From NCBI GenBank assembly GCA_023653785.1, contig JAMKCH010084920.1, forward strand, positions 1 to 64,000: a stretch of DNA of 64,000 bases, given 5' to 3'. The first letter of the stretch is position 1. Each line of letters begins with the position of its first letter. Of the stretch, positions 21,880-33,362 are shown in pieces. Under the pieces are notes generated by a model. It was not told the origin of the DNA, searched no databases, and saw nothing but the letters and a program-made list of their open reading frames with translations. This DNA comes from Ophioderma brevispina (lineage: Eukaryota; Echinodermata; Ophiuroidea; Amphilepidida; Ophiodermatidae). Both the position numbers and the translations under genes were made by a program.

Positions 21880-24218
21880 GTCAGGTAGAACCTTCATGTG
21901 ACCATAAAGTTGAGTATGGACACAATTTTTTTGACTGGAAATGACATGATTAGGTGTGTATTTTGTAGAATAAGAATCTGGCCGGGTGCCAACCTGGCAT
22001 CCTGAGATTTTGAGAAATCCAATGATGTCGTCGCCATAAAGGATTAATACTATCAACCAATATATATCAAATATGGGTTGCTAGATATACTATAGGAGGG
22101 GTGGGCAAGTGACGATCTTTTTTTCAAAACGAGGGGGATTCTAGGCCATTGTGGTTGATGAAAACAAAATCCGGGAGGAAAGTTTTTTGGCCTAAGATGA
22201 ATTTTAGGTTGGTTAAAATGAATTTACGGTTTTGTAATGAAGTCAATGGGATTTGGTGGTTAAATGATTCACTGCCAAAATTGACACAAAACAAACCATT
22301 GACATTTATATTACTAGCCACATAAGCATAGTATTTCGTTCCCAAAATATAAACAACCTGTTTAAAAGTAATCAAGTTCACGATTGCCTCTAAAATAAAG
22401 AAAAATGTTCTTCACCTTGCAGAGGAGTAGAGTCACTCATAAGCACTGCAATATTTTCACCATAATGGTTCTGAATTATATAGCCACCTAAAAACAACCT
22501 CTTTACTTACAAGAAGTTGCCTTCTACTGTCTTGTCTGTTAATAATAGCATTTCAGTTGGAATGAAAACACACATGGCATGCATGGCATGGGATGCATGT
22601 TAGGTAACTTGTTGTTACAGGCTTTGAGCTTAAAACAATACAAATGCCCTTCATAGCCAATCGTACGAGTCTCTTGCAAATAGTCTGTTTATTAGGTAAT
22701 AATAATTAGCTCACGGTGTATGAAAACACTCCGTACAAGTGGCAGGTTTGACATTGATAAAGGCTTGACCTTACAACAAATACACTGTCTTCAACATCCA
22801 GTAATCCATAAGATCTGGGTCATATTATTTGGTTATCGTGTATTGGCCTTGCCTCTTAATTGAAAGGAATTTTAAAAATAGTTTTTCTGCCATTGAGAAT
22901 GAATTTTTGAATTTTCTTGAAAAAGTGTTAGCTGTTATATAATTGCACTTTGCGGAATTTCTAGCAAAATCAATGAACTAAGATAGGTCGTTTTTTTTTT
23001 TTGGTTTTTCGGAAATAGGAAAATATCCTATTGATTTCTATGTACAAAATAAAAGTAATTTTTACGACCTAAAAATTCATCTTAGGCCAAAAAAGCTTCC
23101 TGATTGTTTTAGCAACACAAATGGCCTAAGAATCACGCGTTTTGAAAGAAAAAATTAGAAAAAAATATCCATTATGCCCAACCCTACTATAGGATCCAAT
23201 GGAAACAAGGGTTGGCAATGTAACATTTAAGTCATACTTCAATTCAAAATGGAAAGCCAAATGCAAGAATTTTAAAATATGCCATATAACAGCAATACGG
23301 CGATAAAATAGAAGAGAAAGTACTTAGGTTATGTTGCTGACACAAGTAAATGTATTTGATACTTTAAAATTGTAACATGACGTCAATCAATATGGAGGCC
23401 AAAACGGGAAAACATTTCAAAAATACTTGGCACCAAATTTAAAGTATTACAGCCTTCAAATCGAAATAAAAGTCACTGTTTCAATTGACATTGAAATGTT
23501 ACCTTTGATCCTAACCAATGTTACAACATTACATTTCATTTTTGGAAATGCGCCCCAAAATCGAAATAAAAACTAATATGGTGCAAAGTGTCAAAAATAC
23601 ATAGGAATACATTTTTTTACATATCTTGCACTCAAATTTATAATTGACCGAGTTTTATTTATCGGATTACTTGGGAACACTGGGTTATGATAATAGGTAC
23701 ATTTAAATTTTTCATTGACACAATAATTTATACTTGAGGGTAATATTGTAGACAGTTGTGTCAAGTATTTTTGAAGATATCACATTTTGGCGCCATATGA
23801 TTGACTCATGTTACAACGTTAAAAGTATCAGAAAATACATTATTGTGTCTAACAACATAATCTAAGTACTTCATGTTTATTTTTTTATCACAGGTATTTG
23901 TGTTTATATGGCGTTTTAAAATGATTAGAGCATTTGGCTTCCATTTGAATTTGGAGTATGGACTCAATGGTACAATGCCATGCAGTGTTCATTGGGTCCT
24001 ATAGTATATCTAGTAACTCATAGTTTGATAATGTGGGTTGACTTAGATAATATCATTTATGGCGACGCAATCTTGGTTTTCTCAATAATGCTCAAGGATG
24101 ACCAGGTGGCACAAGCAGATTCTTATTCTACACACCCTTACTATTAATTTTTAGCAGAAAAATTGTTGTCCATACAATTGTACGGTCCGGCCATAAGTTG
24201 GACCATGGCTACCCTGAC
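21880..24218. mobile_element. Long foldback element with arms of ~650 bp
   Basis: The left arm (GTCAGGTAGAACC at 21880 to about 22092, resuming at 23190 to about 23540) is the inverted complement of 23640-24218, which ends TGGCTACCCTGAC. Matching landmarks include AAGAATCTGG against CAGATTCTTATTCTAC, CGTCGCCATAAA against TTTATGGCGACG, GTATGGACAC, AAAGTACTTAGGTTATGTTG against AACATAATCTAAGTACTT, and AAATACTTGGCAC. The unpaired centre lies near 23550-23640. It has no coding capacity, so it was moved by a transposase supplied elsewhere. A second element is inserted in its left arm. Confidence 0.85.
22093..23189. mobile_element. Nested inverted-repeat DNA element with TA duplication
   Basis: Flanked by TA on both sides within the interrupted target ACTATAGGA. 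Ends are TAGGAGGGGTGGGCAAG and, inverted, TAGTAGGGTTGGGCAT. The inverted repeats run ~130 bp and include CAAAACGAGGGGGATTCTAG with GGCCTAAGATGAATTTTAGG on the left, and CCTAAAAATTCATCTTAGGCC on the right. The interior is AT-rich and non-coding. A TA target and a TAGTAGGG end resemble the elements at 45287 and 47756. It must be younger than the foldback it interrupts. Confidence 0.85.
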
Positions 24219-24299
24219 AGTTTCACAGAGATTGGAAGCAAATTGTGATCCTTATTAACAGCTCGAGCAGATAGAACCAGGTCTGTTTCGGTCGCAATG

Positions 24300-24500
24300 A
24301 CTTGGCCGCACGGCAGTGGCGTGACAGACCTTTGCAAATGGGGGGGGGGCTGAATGGAGGTGCCGAGGCTTTTTTTGAGGGGCAAGTTTGGGTCATTCTC
24401 CTAGAACTGTACAAAAGTCGTCATTTGGGGGCTGGCGGGGGGGGCAATGGGTTCTGTTTGGGGGGCTTGCGCCCCCCCCCCCCAGTTGAGGGATCGATGG
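24300..24500 (+). repeat. G-tract dispersed repeat (family also at 48955)
   Basis: CAGACCTTTGCAAATGGGGG is followed by AGGCTTTTTTTGAGGGG, TTTGGGTCATTCTCC and TTTGGGGGCTGGCGGGG, ending in a G-run and a C-run near 24460-24482. The region at 48955-49150 is the same sequence inverted. G-runs of 8-10 may form quadruplexes. Confidence 0.75.
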
Positions 24501-24688
24501 AATTAACATAACAGTATCATACCAGACATACACGGTTGCAAACAATCCACTGATGCTTGCTTCGAATCTCTGTTGGTTTATCATTCATGTCTTCAACACT
24601 GTTCTTGTCGATTTTTCATTCGTAAAAATAAACAATATTTTATGAGTTCTTGTACAATTTTCATTATTCCCACTTTCTTGCTATGCAG

Positions 24689-24864
24689 GGGAGAGTGTCT
24701 GATTCAACATCCCCATCCACCCCACCTACAAATGAGTGCTGCCACCATTAGATTACTGCGTAGCTTACAGGAGAGGGTACAGCACCTACAGGCAGAGAAC
24801 ATCTCATTACGTAGAACGGAAGGAATTCCTAGCGATAGAAGTCCACAGCCAACTCCGAAATCAG
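24689..24864 (+). CDS. Putative exon of the coiled-coil protein gene (exon H)
   Basis: The acceptor TTTCTTGCTATGCAG ends at 24688 and the donor GTAAAC starts at 24865. The first part reads GRVSDSTSPSTPPTNE, a Ser/Thr/Pro-rich linker. In a frame shifted by one base it continues as SAATIRLLRSLQERVQHLQ, AENISLRR and TEGIPSDRSPQPTPKS. The helix in the middle is clearly amphipathic; the Ser/Pro segments may be phosphorylated linkers (inference). The frame break is near 24733. An ATG at 24735 opens the downstream frame, but splice signals argue for an internal exon. Confidence 0.66.
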
Positions 24865-25569
24865 GTAAACTGGAAGGAAAGTCTTGTGCAGAGATTCTTT
24901 GAACTGTATTTTTCCAACAGAACCCTAGGGGCAACTCAACTTTTGGTTTGGTAGGGAGTGTGTGTAGGGCAAAGGGCCGAACTGGGGTCTGGAGATTTAT
25001 ATTTTTGATGAAATTGTTATTCGAACTGTTTTTTTTACCAATTTTATGGACTTGGTCACTGAATTTTGGGTCAAATTTAGGTTGTAAGTGAAGAAATTGC
25101 AAAATTTCAACAAAATTTTAACCAATGAGCTAAAATGTGTGCGTTTTGGCAAAGTGAGGGGTGTTATGAACTGAAACATACTTGAACAGGGGGGATAAAG
25201 AACTACAGAAGAGGCACAAACTGGGGGTCTTGACTGCCACATATACTTGTACTGCCATTTAGGTCAGTGCCCCTTCCAGGGGAGGACCTCATTATTACCT
25301 GATTTTGCCTTTGATATTGGAGGAAACACATACCTTTTTAAGGCAGAGCTGTCATAAGCTTGTCCTACATATATGGAGAGCTAAATGCACAATAATTACA
25401 TTATTTTAGATTAATTAGTTTATTGCTGGCAAACAAAGTTTATTGATCTGAAAACAAACTTTTTCAACAAAAACTAACATCCAGTAATCAAAGTTTGTCG
25501 GGGAAACTATGTTTTTACCAATAAACTTAGTTCGTCAAATTGAAATCTAGGGTTTGTTTTCTTGATTAG

Positions 25570-25734
25570 GTTGAAGAAAAAGAACAGCAAATATACCATC
25601 TGCAGCAGAAAGTGATGTTGATGGATCGGCAGTTGCACATTGCAGAGGACCGTTGCCGTGACAACGCCGTACATCTAAGTGAGAAGGGTGCCGAGAATAG
25701 CAAGTTACAAAGTGCCTTAGCTCAACAAACCAAG
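25570..25734 (+). CDS. Exon of the coiled-coil protein gene (exon I), intact
   Basis: Exactly 55 codons with no stop and no frameshift, between a TTTTCTTGATTAG acceptor and the canonical donor GTGAGT. The peptide begins VEEKEQQIYHLQQKVMLMDR, continues QLHIAEDRCRDNAVHL and ends LQSALAQQTK. Heptad spacing of Ile/Leu/Val/Met is clear, so this is an extended coiled coil. It is the cleanest exon in the window. The protein family is not recognised by eye; a profile search of this exon is the best route to a name. Confidence 0.75.
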
Positions 25735-25823
25735 GTGAGTAAGCTATCATTTCAGCAAGAGTTCAGTTCAGGTATTTATTATTTTCTCACTCACATATAC
25801 AGATTATTATAAAATAATATCAG

Positions 25824-25855
25824 ATGATAACAAAAAAAGAGTGAAGGAGTTACAG
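25824..25855 (+). CDS. Possible small exon of the coiled-coil protein gene (exon J)
   Basis: AATATCAG acceptor, then a 32 bp open stretch reading DNKKRVKELQ, then donor GTAAGG. The reading frame and composition fit the preceding exon 90 bp upstream, which would make the intron short. A longer possible exon near 25905-25999 (WQQVESQMDNCRERT) has no good donor and is not called. Confidence 0.4.
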
Positions 25856-26154
25856 GTAAGGCTAATTATTAACTTGTCAATCTGTATTAACCAAATTGAT
25901 TGAAGTCGGACATGGCAGCAAGTTGAGAGTCAGATGGATAATTGCAGAGAAAGGACAATCATCAAGCTGTCGCATCCAGCAATCAAGTTGGCAGAACCAA
26001 ATAATACATGCTTAAATTACATATCGTCGTGGTCACGACATAGTGTCGAATCTGATTTTTTGGTCAAATTGAGTTAATAGTTGATTCTGGTTGCATTTTA
26101 TGTACTCTTTAATTGTACCCAAAAATAAAAGTGAAATTACATCTCCTAACCAAA

Positions 26155-27568
26155 ATAGCCGCAGTCGAATAACACCCATTTGTATAAAACGGGTTTCACA
26201 AACAATCGAATACGTATTCGATAGCATTTGCGTGTCCAAATATCTCAAAGCACACAGATAAATTGTGAATGAATACGTATTCGCTGGGACAAACATTTTT
26301 AACTATTTCATTGATCAAATCGATAATAGGTCTATCAGATTTAAGGCAATCGGTGGAAATTTACCTTTCTTACTTTCCTGAGGGAGTGGTCATGAAATTT
26401 CACATTTTAATTTTGTTGTTTTAATTATGTTACTTGTACTTATTGAAACCTATGGTCTGTGCGTCGTTGAAAAAGAATTTGTAGCTTTAACATTTGTACA
26501 ATACACTAATTTATCACTTTTTAGGGGGCATATTGACATTTTCCTCGTATTACAAAGGGAGGAGGTTACCACCCCAGTAAAACTTTCCCTCCTTCGCAAA
26601 ACCTTAAAAACTTTCGTAATTCCCTTCCATAGAATTATTTCACATCCTTCTGCTTTGGCGAAACAAATGTGAAGGTAGCGTCACCGGGGTTATCGTCGAA
26701 GTCGATTGGTGGAGAGTGGTTCTATCCCTTACCTCTACTACCCATTATTGAAAATGCAGCATTCTGATTGTCAGTTTTTAATGAGCATAATAGCTTTTCT
26801 ATCATTTATTATTTGCATTAATCAGCATACAAACATACACATAATAAGGCAATTAACTTAAAAAACCTATACAAACAACAAACAAAATAAATCAAGTTGT
26901 CTGTTTTAGAATAAAATAAAGGTTTGTAGTATTATCTATGGGCTCTTGATTTATCCTCGGGCGGTAAAAAAATCAAAAATAATGGGTCGCCATTATTTAT
27001 TTTTTCCGACTTCGGGCACATTTTTCGCCTATAAATGCTACTACTGCATTACCCTTAGTTATTAGTTTCATTTGTTTACCTATTGGTGCACTTTTAGGGC
27101 TAAATTATATGTTTGGTTAAAAATCTAGTCATTTTGACCAGATCACTGGGGCCAAAACCTGCAGGAAAATCCAATATTCTACTTTAATATATGCAAATTT
27201 CATTTTTTTTCATTTTTATATAATCTGATATGCACTACAAATGTTTGTGTTCTTCTAACGTTTAACTCCTGCAATTTATGTTTTTTTCTGCAAAATGAGG
27301 GTTCAACAACTATTGGCGACTATTAAAATTTAAGTTTAAGGAGCCAATTTTAAGAGGGGTAATTTTCATTGTCATCGTGGTCAGTCTGCTCTATATTTTA
27401 CCACAAACGATATGCACAAGTTGGAATATTTCCATTTTAACAGCTTAGGGTCGTTTGTATACAAATTTGCCTTGTTTGTAACATAAACCAATGCAAGGAC
27501 ATTGCAACATCGTAGTCGTCTTCATCATCAACTCGTCTTGTCGTCATCATCATCATCGTCGTTCATCG

Positions 27569-27600
<32 letters not shown>

Positions 27601-28065
27601 GATCATTATCATCATGGTCGTCGTCACACTCGATGGGTTCCTTATTATCTTATTGCCACCAGCATCACCGCCATCATTATTCTTAGCATCGTGGCATCAT
27701 CAGCAATCATCATTTTAAAATAGTAAAACCGTAGCTTTAATCCTCACATACCAACATTAGCAATCAACGGGTTTCATGCAGACGAATACGTATTCGACTG
27801 CACTCCTTAAAACACATGCGAAATCAAACATTTGGGTTTTTACAAACTGTCAAATCACATTCAGTGGCCATTTGAATAAGAAAACAGTTGTTTCTTGTCT
27901 TTTAATATTGTCGTCAGTTAGTTACCATTCATGTCTTTACCATACACCACTTAAAATAGCCATTTCCTTTTATTTTATTTAATTACATAATCTCATTCAT
28001 AATAACTCAACTTGCAAACCCGTTTTCTCAACTAGCATTTATGCTGATTCGACCGTATGCAGAAC
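26155..28065. other. AT-rich block with repeated CGAATACGTATTCG palindrome
   Basis: The palindrome CGAATACGTATTCG occurs at 26207-26220 and 27783-27796. Its 12-base core GAATACGTATTC occurs at 26271-26282. Partial inverted matches (AAACGGGTTT near 26189 and AAACCCGTTTT near 28016) hint that 26.15-28.07 kb could be an inverted-repeat element, but the arms are short and I cannot prove it. No coding region is supported. Confidence 0.45.
27538..27612 (+). repeat. (TCA)n microsatellite
   Basis: TCATCATCATCA tract with a few interruptions, continuing loosely to about 27715 with scattered ATC and CATCATT words. Both short open frames over it are serine- or isoleucine-rich translations of the repeat. 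Confidence 0.9.
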
Positions 28066-28944
28066 CCACGACGATATGTTATTGTAATGAAAGAACGTCA
28101 TGCAATAAACAAAAAAAACGACTTTAACATGCTATGGGAGGCTGAATCGTTTTATCTTCCAACATCATCTTCTTCAGATGTTTATTGGCTGCCCTTGTTA
28201 AATGCATTTTTTAAATCATGTTGCTGTCCCCTTTGGGTGAACATTGTTTTATTCTGCTTACAATGCTTACTCTAACTCATTGGAGATATCTAAGTAACTG
28301 TGGGTGTTGAACGCTGCAAAAACTAGGGCATTCAAATGTATATCATTGGGGAAATACTCCATGTAATTTAACATCTCCATTTTTACATGTAGCAGTAGAG
28401 CTACACATCCTTGTTCTTTGAAGTAGAGTATTCATTCATGAAACCATGTCGGCATTTTGTCACAATATGTGGCAACTGAGGGATATCCCTGTTTGTGTTG
28501 TAAATTTCTTTGTATTTACAAATTACTAAAAGGAATTGCTGAGGATGACGCGCCATATGCCAGAACTACTATCGCAACAGCTAGGCAGACCTCCCGTAGA
28601 CTATATTGTTAGATTGGACTGTGTTGTATGCAGCTGGTGCCATCAGTAAACATATACGTGTCTTCACAACTAACTTGAATCTGTAGGAGGCCGCATAAGT
28701 TTAACAGAGCCATGGGAGTCTATACCAGGTTACTTAACACTACAATCTCTGAATTGTCAGTAAGGTTGCCACTTCCAGCAAGCAGACACTGGAGTAGTCT
28801 CTTTTAACCCGACGACATCGGCCATTCCTGTATACGTTATGCCATAAGTCCGCGTGCTTTAGAGATGGCGTCCCAATTCTGGCAGGTCATTTGGAAGCCT
28901 CTAAAGAATATCAGCCAAGACTAGGCTTGTTTGGGACTAATTTA
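28066..28944. other. Unassigned
   Basis: No supported gene. A short open stretch near 28535-28610 reads IAEDDAPYARTTIATARQTS, but it lacks convincing splice signals and similarity I can name. Confidence 0.4.
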
Positions 28945-29167
28945 ATGTGTATTTTTCATGCTGATTCGGAAAATGCCCTGAAAATAAAATTTTGACCTTT
29001 TGAAACAAAATTTGACACATTTTGATCATTGAGCGACTGGAGTTTGAATGTAGGTGGATTTTTTCATGCTGATTCTGAAATGCCTGGAAAATTAATATTT
29101 TGACCTTTTTTGGAAACAAAATTTGAACAAATTTTTGGAGTTTTGAGGAGCGACTGGAGTTGCTTGC
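28945..29167 (+). repeat. Tandem duplication, two ~110 bp units
   Basis: Both units run TTTTTCATGCTGATTC, TTTTGACCTTTT, GAAACAAAATTTGA and GAGCGACTGGAGTT. Unit 1 is about 28945-29050 and unit 2 is 29051-29167. Confidence 0.85.
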
Positions 29168-29328
29168 CATGGTTAGTAATTTAATATCCCGGGTTACAAG
29201 GTTACATGATGATGACTGTGGGTTTCCTAATCTGTATTATAATACAGACGATTACCAATCCTTTATATTACTGAAATAATATAACATAACAATATAAAAA
29301 ATTATCAAAAGGCGTATGGAAAGAGTTC

Positions 29329-29480
29329 CATATGTACCGACCCCTTTAAAATTCTTCAGGACACCAATTATTTTTTATTTGTGGCTTAATACTAACAAAA
29401 CCCTAACCCGTACCCTAAGGCAAAAAAATTGTTGCGTGTAGAAGCTTTTGAAGAGGGTTACATAAGAACTCTTGCTGGAA
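29329..29480. mobile_element. Foldback MITE with AACCCTAACCC centre
   Basis: GAGTTCCATATGTACCGACC at the left pairs with GGGTTACATAAGAACTC at the right. The centre holds AAAACCCTAACCCGTACCC. Related copies lie at 40215-40850 and 49740-49890, sharing TTATTTTTTATTTTTGGCC and TTGTTACACGT-type words. Confidence 0.65.
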
Positions 29481-29849
29481 TCATGGCTACTTTCAGCGCA
29501 GCCAGTGAACTTCCAATTGCTGAGGTTCAAGACGCATTTAAGCCACAATAAATCATTTCCCCCCCCCAAAAAATTAAATTGCCCATGTGTCTTACAATTG
29601 CTACTTTTACATCATATCAACAAATATATTAACATTAACATATGATTAAAAGTTATTTCAAACTGTTATTTGTTCTTATTTCTTGAGGTCATAAAAGTTG
29701 AGATCCCAACATTTTTGCAAAAAAAAAAAAAAAATCCTGTATTTAAAAAAAAATCAGCTTTACCACTAGCATGTATTTTACTTCAATAATTTTAAATACA
29801 CTAATGCATCAAAAAACAAACTTTGACAAGAATTCAGGGTATAGTTGGA
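29481..29849. other. Unassigned AT-rich spacer
   Basis: Contains a C-run followed by an A-run (29561-29572) and an A-run at 29720-29733; nothing else is supported. Confidence 0.4.
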
Positions 29850-30170
29850 TTTGAAGAGGGCGAGTTGGTGAGCGGTCGAGTCGCTCACCTTCACCAATGC
29901 GGTCCGGGTTCGATCCCCGGTAGAGCCAGTGTTGTATGTGAATTTTGGTTGCCGGATCGATCCATATTCGCCTTTGCAGGTTTTTTCTCCAAGACCTTCG
30001 GTTTCCTCCTGCATCTAAATTGGACTTCTTCCCAAAAATCTTTCCATCGTTCCCCTCTGTTTATTGAGGCGTCCCTTGAATTTAATGCATATACAAGATT
30101 GGGTTCTGCCTGCGATGGCCGAATCGGTATAAAATAAATAGTCCTGAAGAAAATTGACTATTTATATCCT
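29850..30170 (+). mobile_element. tRNA-derived SINE (same family as 42063)
   Basis: tRNA-like head: a box-A-like GAGTTGGTGAGCGGTCGAG (29862-29880) and a perfect box B in GGGTTCGATCCCCGG (29907-29921). The body has AGGTTTTTTCTCCAAGACC then TTCGGTTTCCTCCTGCATCT. The tail has repeated TCCTGAAGAAAAT units near 30141-30180. Box spacing and the CCGG-closing arm are those of a Pol III promoter. It is a retrotransposed short element with no coding capacity. Confidence 0.85.
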
Positions 30171-31076
30171 GAAGAAAATGATTGATTGTGACTTTAGATA
30201 TTTAATTCGTACAATGGCCGGGAGCGGAACTAACATTTACAGGGCTTCACGCGGTGAAAACAAACCAGGGAAAGCCCAGGGAATCCCAGTACTGCGGTGA
30301 AAACAAATGTCCAAAACCAAAAGTCTGATCACTGCAAGCACCGCGAACACTCCTCTTTCAGCGCATATCGAATGAGTTCCGGATATAGTGTGAATTCCTG
30401 CAATAGTGCAAATTTGCAATATTTAGCAAAGTCTTGCAATAGTGCAAATTTGCACAAATTATGAATTGTGATGTACTGTAATAAGTACTAGCTTAATTGA
30501 CCTACACTTTTTGACCTCAACCCATGGTCTCAGACATTCCCATTCATTAAAACTATAGTTTTAGTGAAGAGGTTTAAAAGGTTTATGTTGTGTACTGTAG
30601 TATGCTGCTGGATTTTGTAGGATTCTGCTATTTATTCACCATCAAAGTGTTACATGTAATCTGATTATCAATACATCAACTGGATCACACTTTCCAGTCT
30701 TGAACCATGATCATAATGATCACAATGCTAAGTCTATGTCAATGCAACTGCATCCTGAAAGTTGTGTGATCCAGTTAACCAGGGAGTTGTGTAACCATTT
30801 CCCTGGGAAATTGCTAATCTGGTTTCCCTAAGAACAATATCTCACTTTGAAGAATGCACATTCAGTTAGTGCTATTGTGCTGTCTCATGTGATACCACCA
30901 GGATCAAGTGCTAGAATTAAATTATTTTCATTCAATTACTGTTTTTTTGCATGGAAAACATCTTGAGTGAACTAAGATGGGAATTAAGATCTGGTGGTGC
31001 AGGAGCGATAGGCGCATTGCAGTTTACATTTCTTGTACCCTTCCCTAATGCTTTCTATGTTGTTAATCACATGTGT
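30171..31076. other. Unassigned; short direct repeat at 30399-30453
   Basis: TGCAATAGTGCAAATTTGC occurs at 30399 and again at 30434, 35 bases apart. TTTCACCGCGTGAAG-like words flank 30245-30300. No gene is seen. Confidence 0.45.
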
Positions 31077-31080
31077 TTAA

Positions 31081-31425
31081 AGGCTGATTCAGAGATTTTT
31101 AAACAATATTTTTTGTGTAGTAATTAAAAATAGTCACCTAGAACTAAGATAGTCATCTAAAATTCTTAATTCCAAAGTTAGAGATTAATCAGATTTTCCG
31201 TTTTCATGGCGTAAACATTTGTGCACAGTATGATAGTGTCATAGGATACTGTGTATAACAAAAATTCCGGATCCGGAATTTTATAACAAAGCTGCGGTTT
31301 TCTATATGAAGGACTTAGTTATTTCATACAGTGATTAGTATATGGACAAGCATTATGTACATGCAAAAAACATGATTTGTTTGAAAAATGAGTGCGCCCT
31401 CATCGGGAAATCTCTGAGTCAGCCT
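31081..31425. mobile_element. piggyBac-like MITE flanked by TTAA
   Basis: TTAA at 31077-31080 and 31426-31429 flanks inverted ends AGGCTGATTCAGAGATTTTT and AGGCTGACTCAGAGATTTCC (right end read inverted). TTAA target duplication is the hallmark of the piggyBac superfamily. The 345 bp interior is non-coding and includes a 22 bp perfect palindrome centred on GGATCC (31261-31282). Confidence 0.82.
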
Positions 31426-31797
31426 TTAACCAAAACTGGATTTCTTCAGTTGAGGTGGCAAATTTATCCCTCCCAGGTGTCCTTTCATATTAAAGGAACA
31501 TTCTGAAGATTTGGTGGGAAGAGGGTGCCATCAATTTTTACAACAAGGTGAGATTTTTGCATGTACTCATTGCAAACCACCTATTTAATAATAACCGTAT
31601 ATATTTTTATTTTAAAACTAGAGTAATTTTAGTTTTAACTCACCAGACCTGGACAATTAAATGAACATAGTGCTTGAGAGGGACTGAAACTATAACATAT
31701 TACTCCTAAAGTTGAAATGGAATGTTAGCCATGAATTTCAACATCGTTTGTAGACCTACGGCAAAGCAGGAGAGGTTATGAGCCCACTGCTCTGTAA

Positions 31798-32004
31798 ACC
31801 CCCTGAGGTCTACCCTTTTCGTACAGTATCTCTGGATTGGCTCATATAGTATAAGAGCCATCATCTTACTGCGAGTACCACAAAATCGACCTTCTATAGA
31901 TTTTGTAACAAATTTTCAATGTTGTTCTTACTATGTCCTCTATGCTAAATACATCACATAACCCAATGTATAACCAATAAATCGGCCGAGTAGACCTCAG
32001 GGGT
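31798..32004. mobile_element. MITE with ACCCCCTGAGGTCTAC ends, copy 1
   Basis: The left end ACCCCCTGAGGTCTACCC and the right end GTAGACCTCAGGGGT are inverted repeats. The interior has TACAGTATCTCTGGATTGGC and ATACATCACATAACC. The same family is at 33152-33347. Confidence 0.8.
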
Positions 32005-32239
32005 GAAAAGTCACTTTATTACTGCCCCCGCCCCCCACGAATCTGTGCCCCTTTACACAATTGTTGTAAAGTTTGGTCCTTTTTAATTAAATTTTATTCC
32101 ATTTTGTATGCACCAATCCCACCTTAACCCCAATATATTAATCTCCACCTTCAATTTTAACTTATGCCCCCTGCTTCTATTTGAAAGATTCCTTAGAAAT
32201 CTCAATTTGAATATTGACTCAAATATACCAGTTAATTAA

Positions 32240-32587
32240 AGGCACTATCAGTGATTTGCTAAATCGGAGAATCTAAAAAATTACCAAAAATCAGATTTTT
32301 GCATGTCTGTAACAGGAATAGGTATACTAACTTACCATGCAAGTTATAAGCCCAAATGCACCCAAAATCGGATATTTTAGTCCTTACTGTCCGCACGGAC
32401 ACTTACTGCAACATGTAGTTGAATGGAGATTCATATCTTTGAACATTGCTGTTTTCTTCCTTTTCTGGCAATTTTTCTGTTGGAAAAAATAACTTACAAG
32501 AATTGCATACACTTGTACTACATATTTAAGCTACTTCTGCCAATTTCAAATATTTTGACCTTTTCCGGTGGATCACTGATAGTGTCT
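32240..32587. mobile_element. piggyBac-like MITE, CACTATCAGTG family, copy 2
   Basis: TTAA at 32236-32239 and 32588-32591. Ends are AGGCACTATCAGTGATTTGC and, inverted, AGACACTATCAGTGATCC. The interior shares CAAAAATCAGATTTTTG, TCCTTACTGTCCG and ACTGCAACATGTAG with the copies at 21627 and 58334. Non-coding. Confidence 0.85.
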
Positions 32588-32738
32588 TTAAAGTCAAGAT
32601 CAAGGCAGCTGATGAGATGAAGACACAGAATATGGATGCCTTATTTGTTGATCAAAATTACCTCAAGGGTGTTGCATATTCCACATTGGGGGAGGGGGGA
32701 ATTTGTTAGAAATAAATTATACAATGATTTTTATAGTT

Positions 32739-32897
32739 CATTTCTCTACCTCCGTGCAGTGATGTCATAACCTCGGCGCAGCTTTTACGCACGCGTCGTC
32801 TTTGTTCGCGCGTGTAAAAACTCTGTCGCTTTCAGCCAGCGCAAGCGGTGTACCATCAAATCTCGCGCTGACTTCACTGCACAGAGGTAGGGAAATG
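32739..32897. mobile_element. Short GC-rich-centred MITE
   Basis: CATTTCTCTACCTCCGTGCA at the left pairs with TGCACAGAGGTAGGGAAATG at the right. The 159 bp unit has a GC-rich interior (ACGCACGCGTCG, TTCGCGCGTGTAAAA). It stands out against AT-rich flanks. Confidence 0.8.
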
Positions 32898-33151
32898 GAG
32901 TATAGGCTTGATGCTATTGTTATGCAATGTTAGGATATGATTTACCACTAATATGCTGCATTTGTATCGGATTTACCAGGGGTTCATGGACTTTGCAGCA
33001 TTGAAGGGGTTATAAGATTGAAATTGAAAAATATTGGAGAGCATTTTACTAGAGAGTGGTTTTTATTACAGAAAGAGTGTATATAAAGAATTAAAATATA
33101 CAACTCCTGGATAAAGCAGGGTATTGAAAATAAAATATCTTACAATCCTAA

Positions 33152-33347
33152 TCCTCTGAGGTCTACTACCTTTCTTACAGTATCTCTGATTGGCTCATTA
33201 CATGATATAATATGATATAACCTCTAAGTAACCAATCAGAATAGACCTTCTATATATCTTGTGCAAACCTTTTTTCCCCTGTCTCTGATTGGCTAAATAC
33301 ATCATATAACCAGACTAATACAATTGGCTGTTAGACCTCGGGGGGTT
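33152..33347. mobile_element. MITE with GAGGTCTAC ends, copy 2
   Basis: TCCTCTGAGGTCTACTACC at the left and TTAGACCTCGGGGGGTT at the right are inverted. The interior TACAGTATCTCTGATTGGCT matches the copy at 31798. ATTGGCT words recur inside and resemble CCAAT boxes by chance or by origin. Confidence 0.78.
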
Positions 33348-33362
33348 AATAATTGTTGAGTG

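Noticed and set aside
32592..32710. Open stretch reading IKAADEMKTQNMDALFVDQN
   Set aside because: It begins at the edge of a TTAA MITE, has no donor, and ends in a G-run and stop; probably chance.
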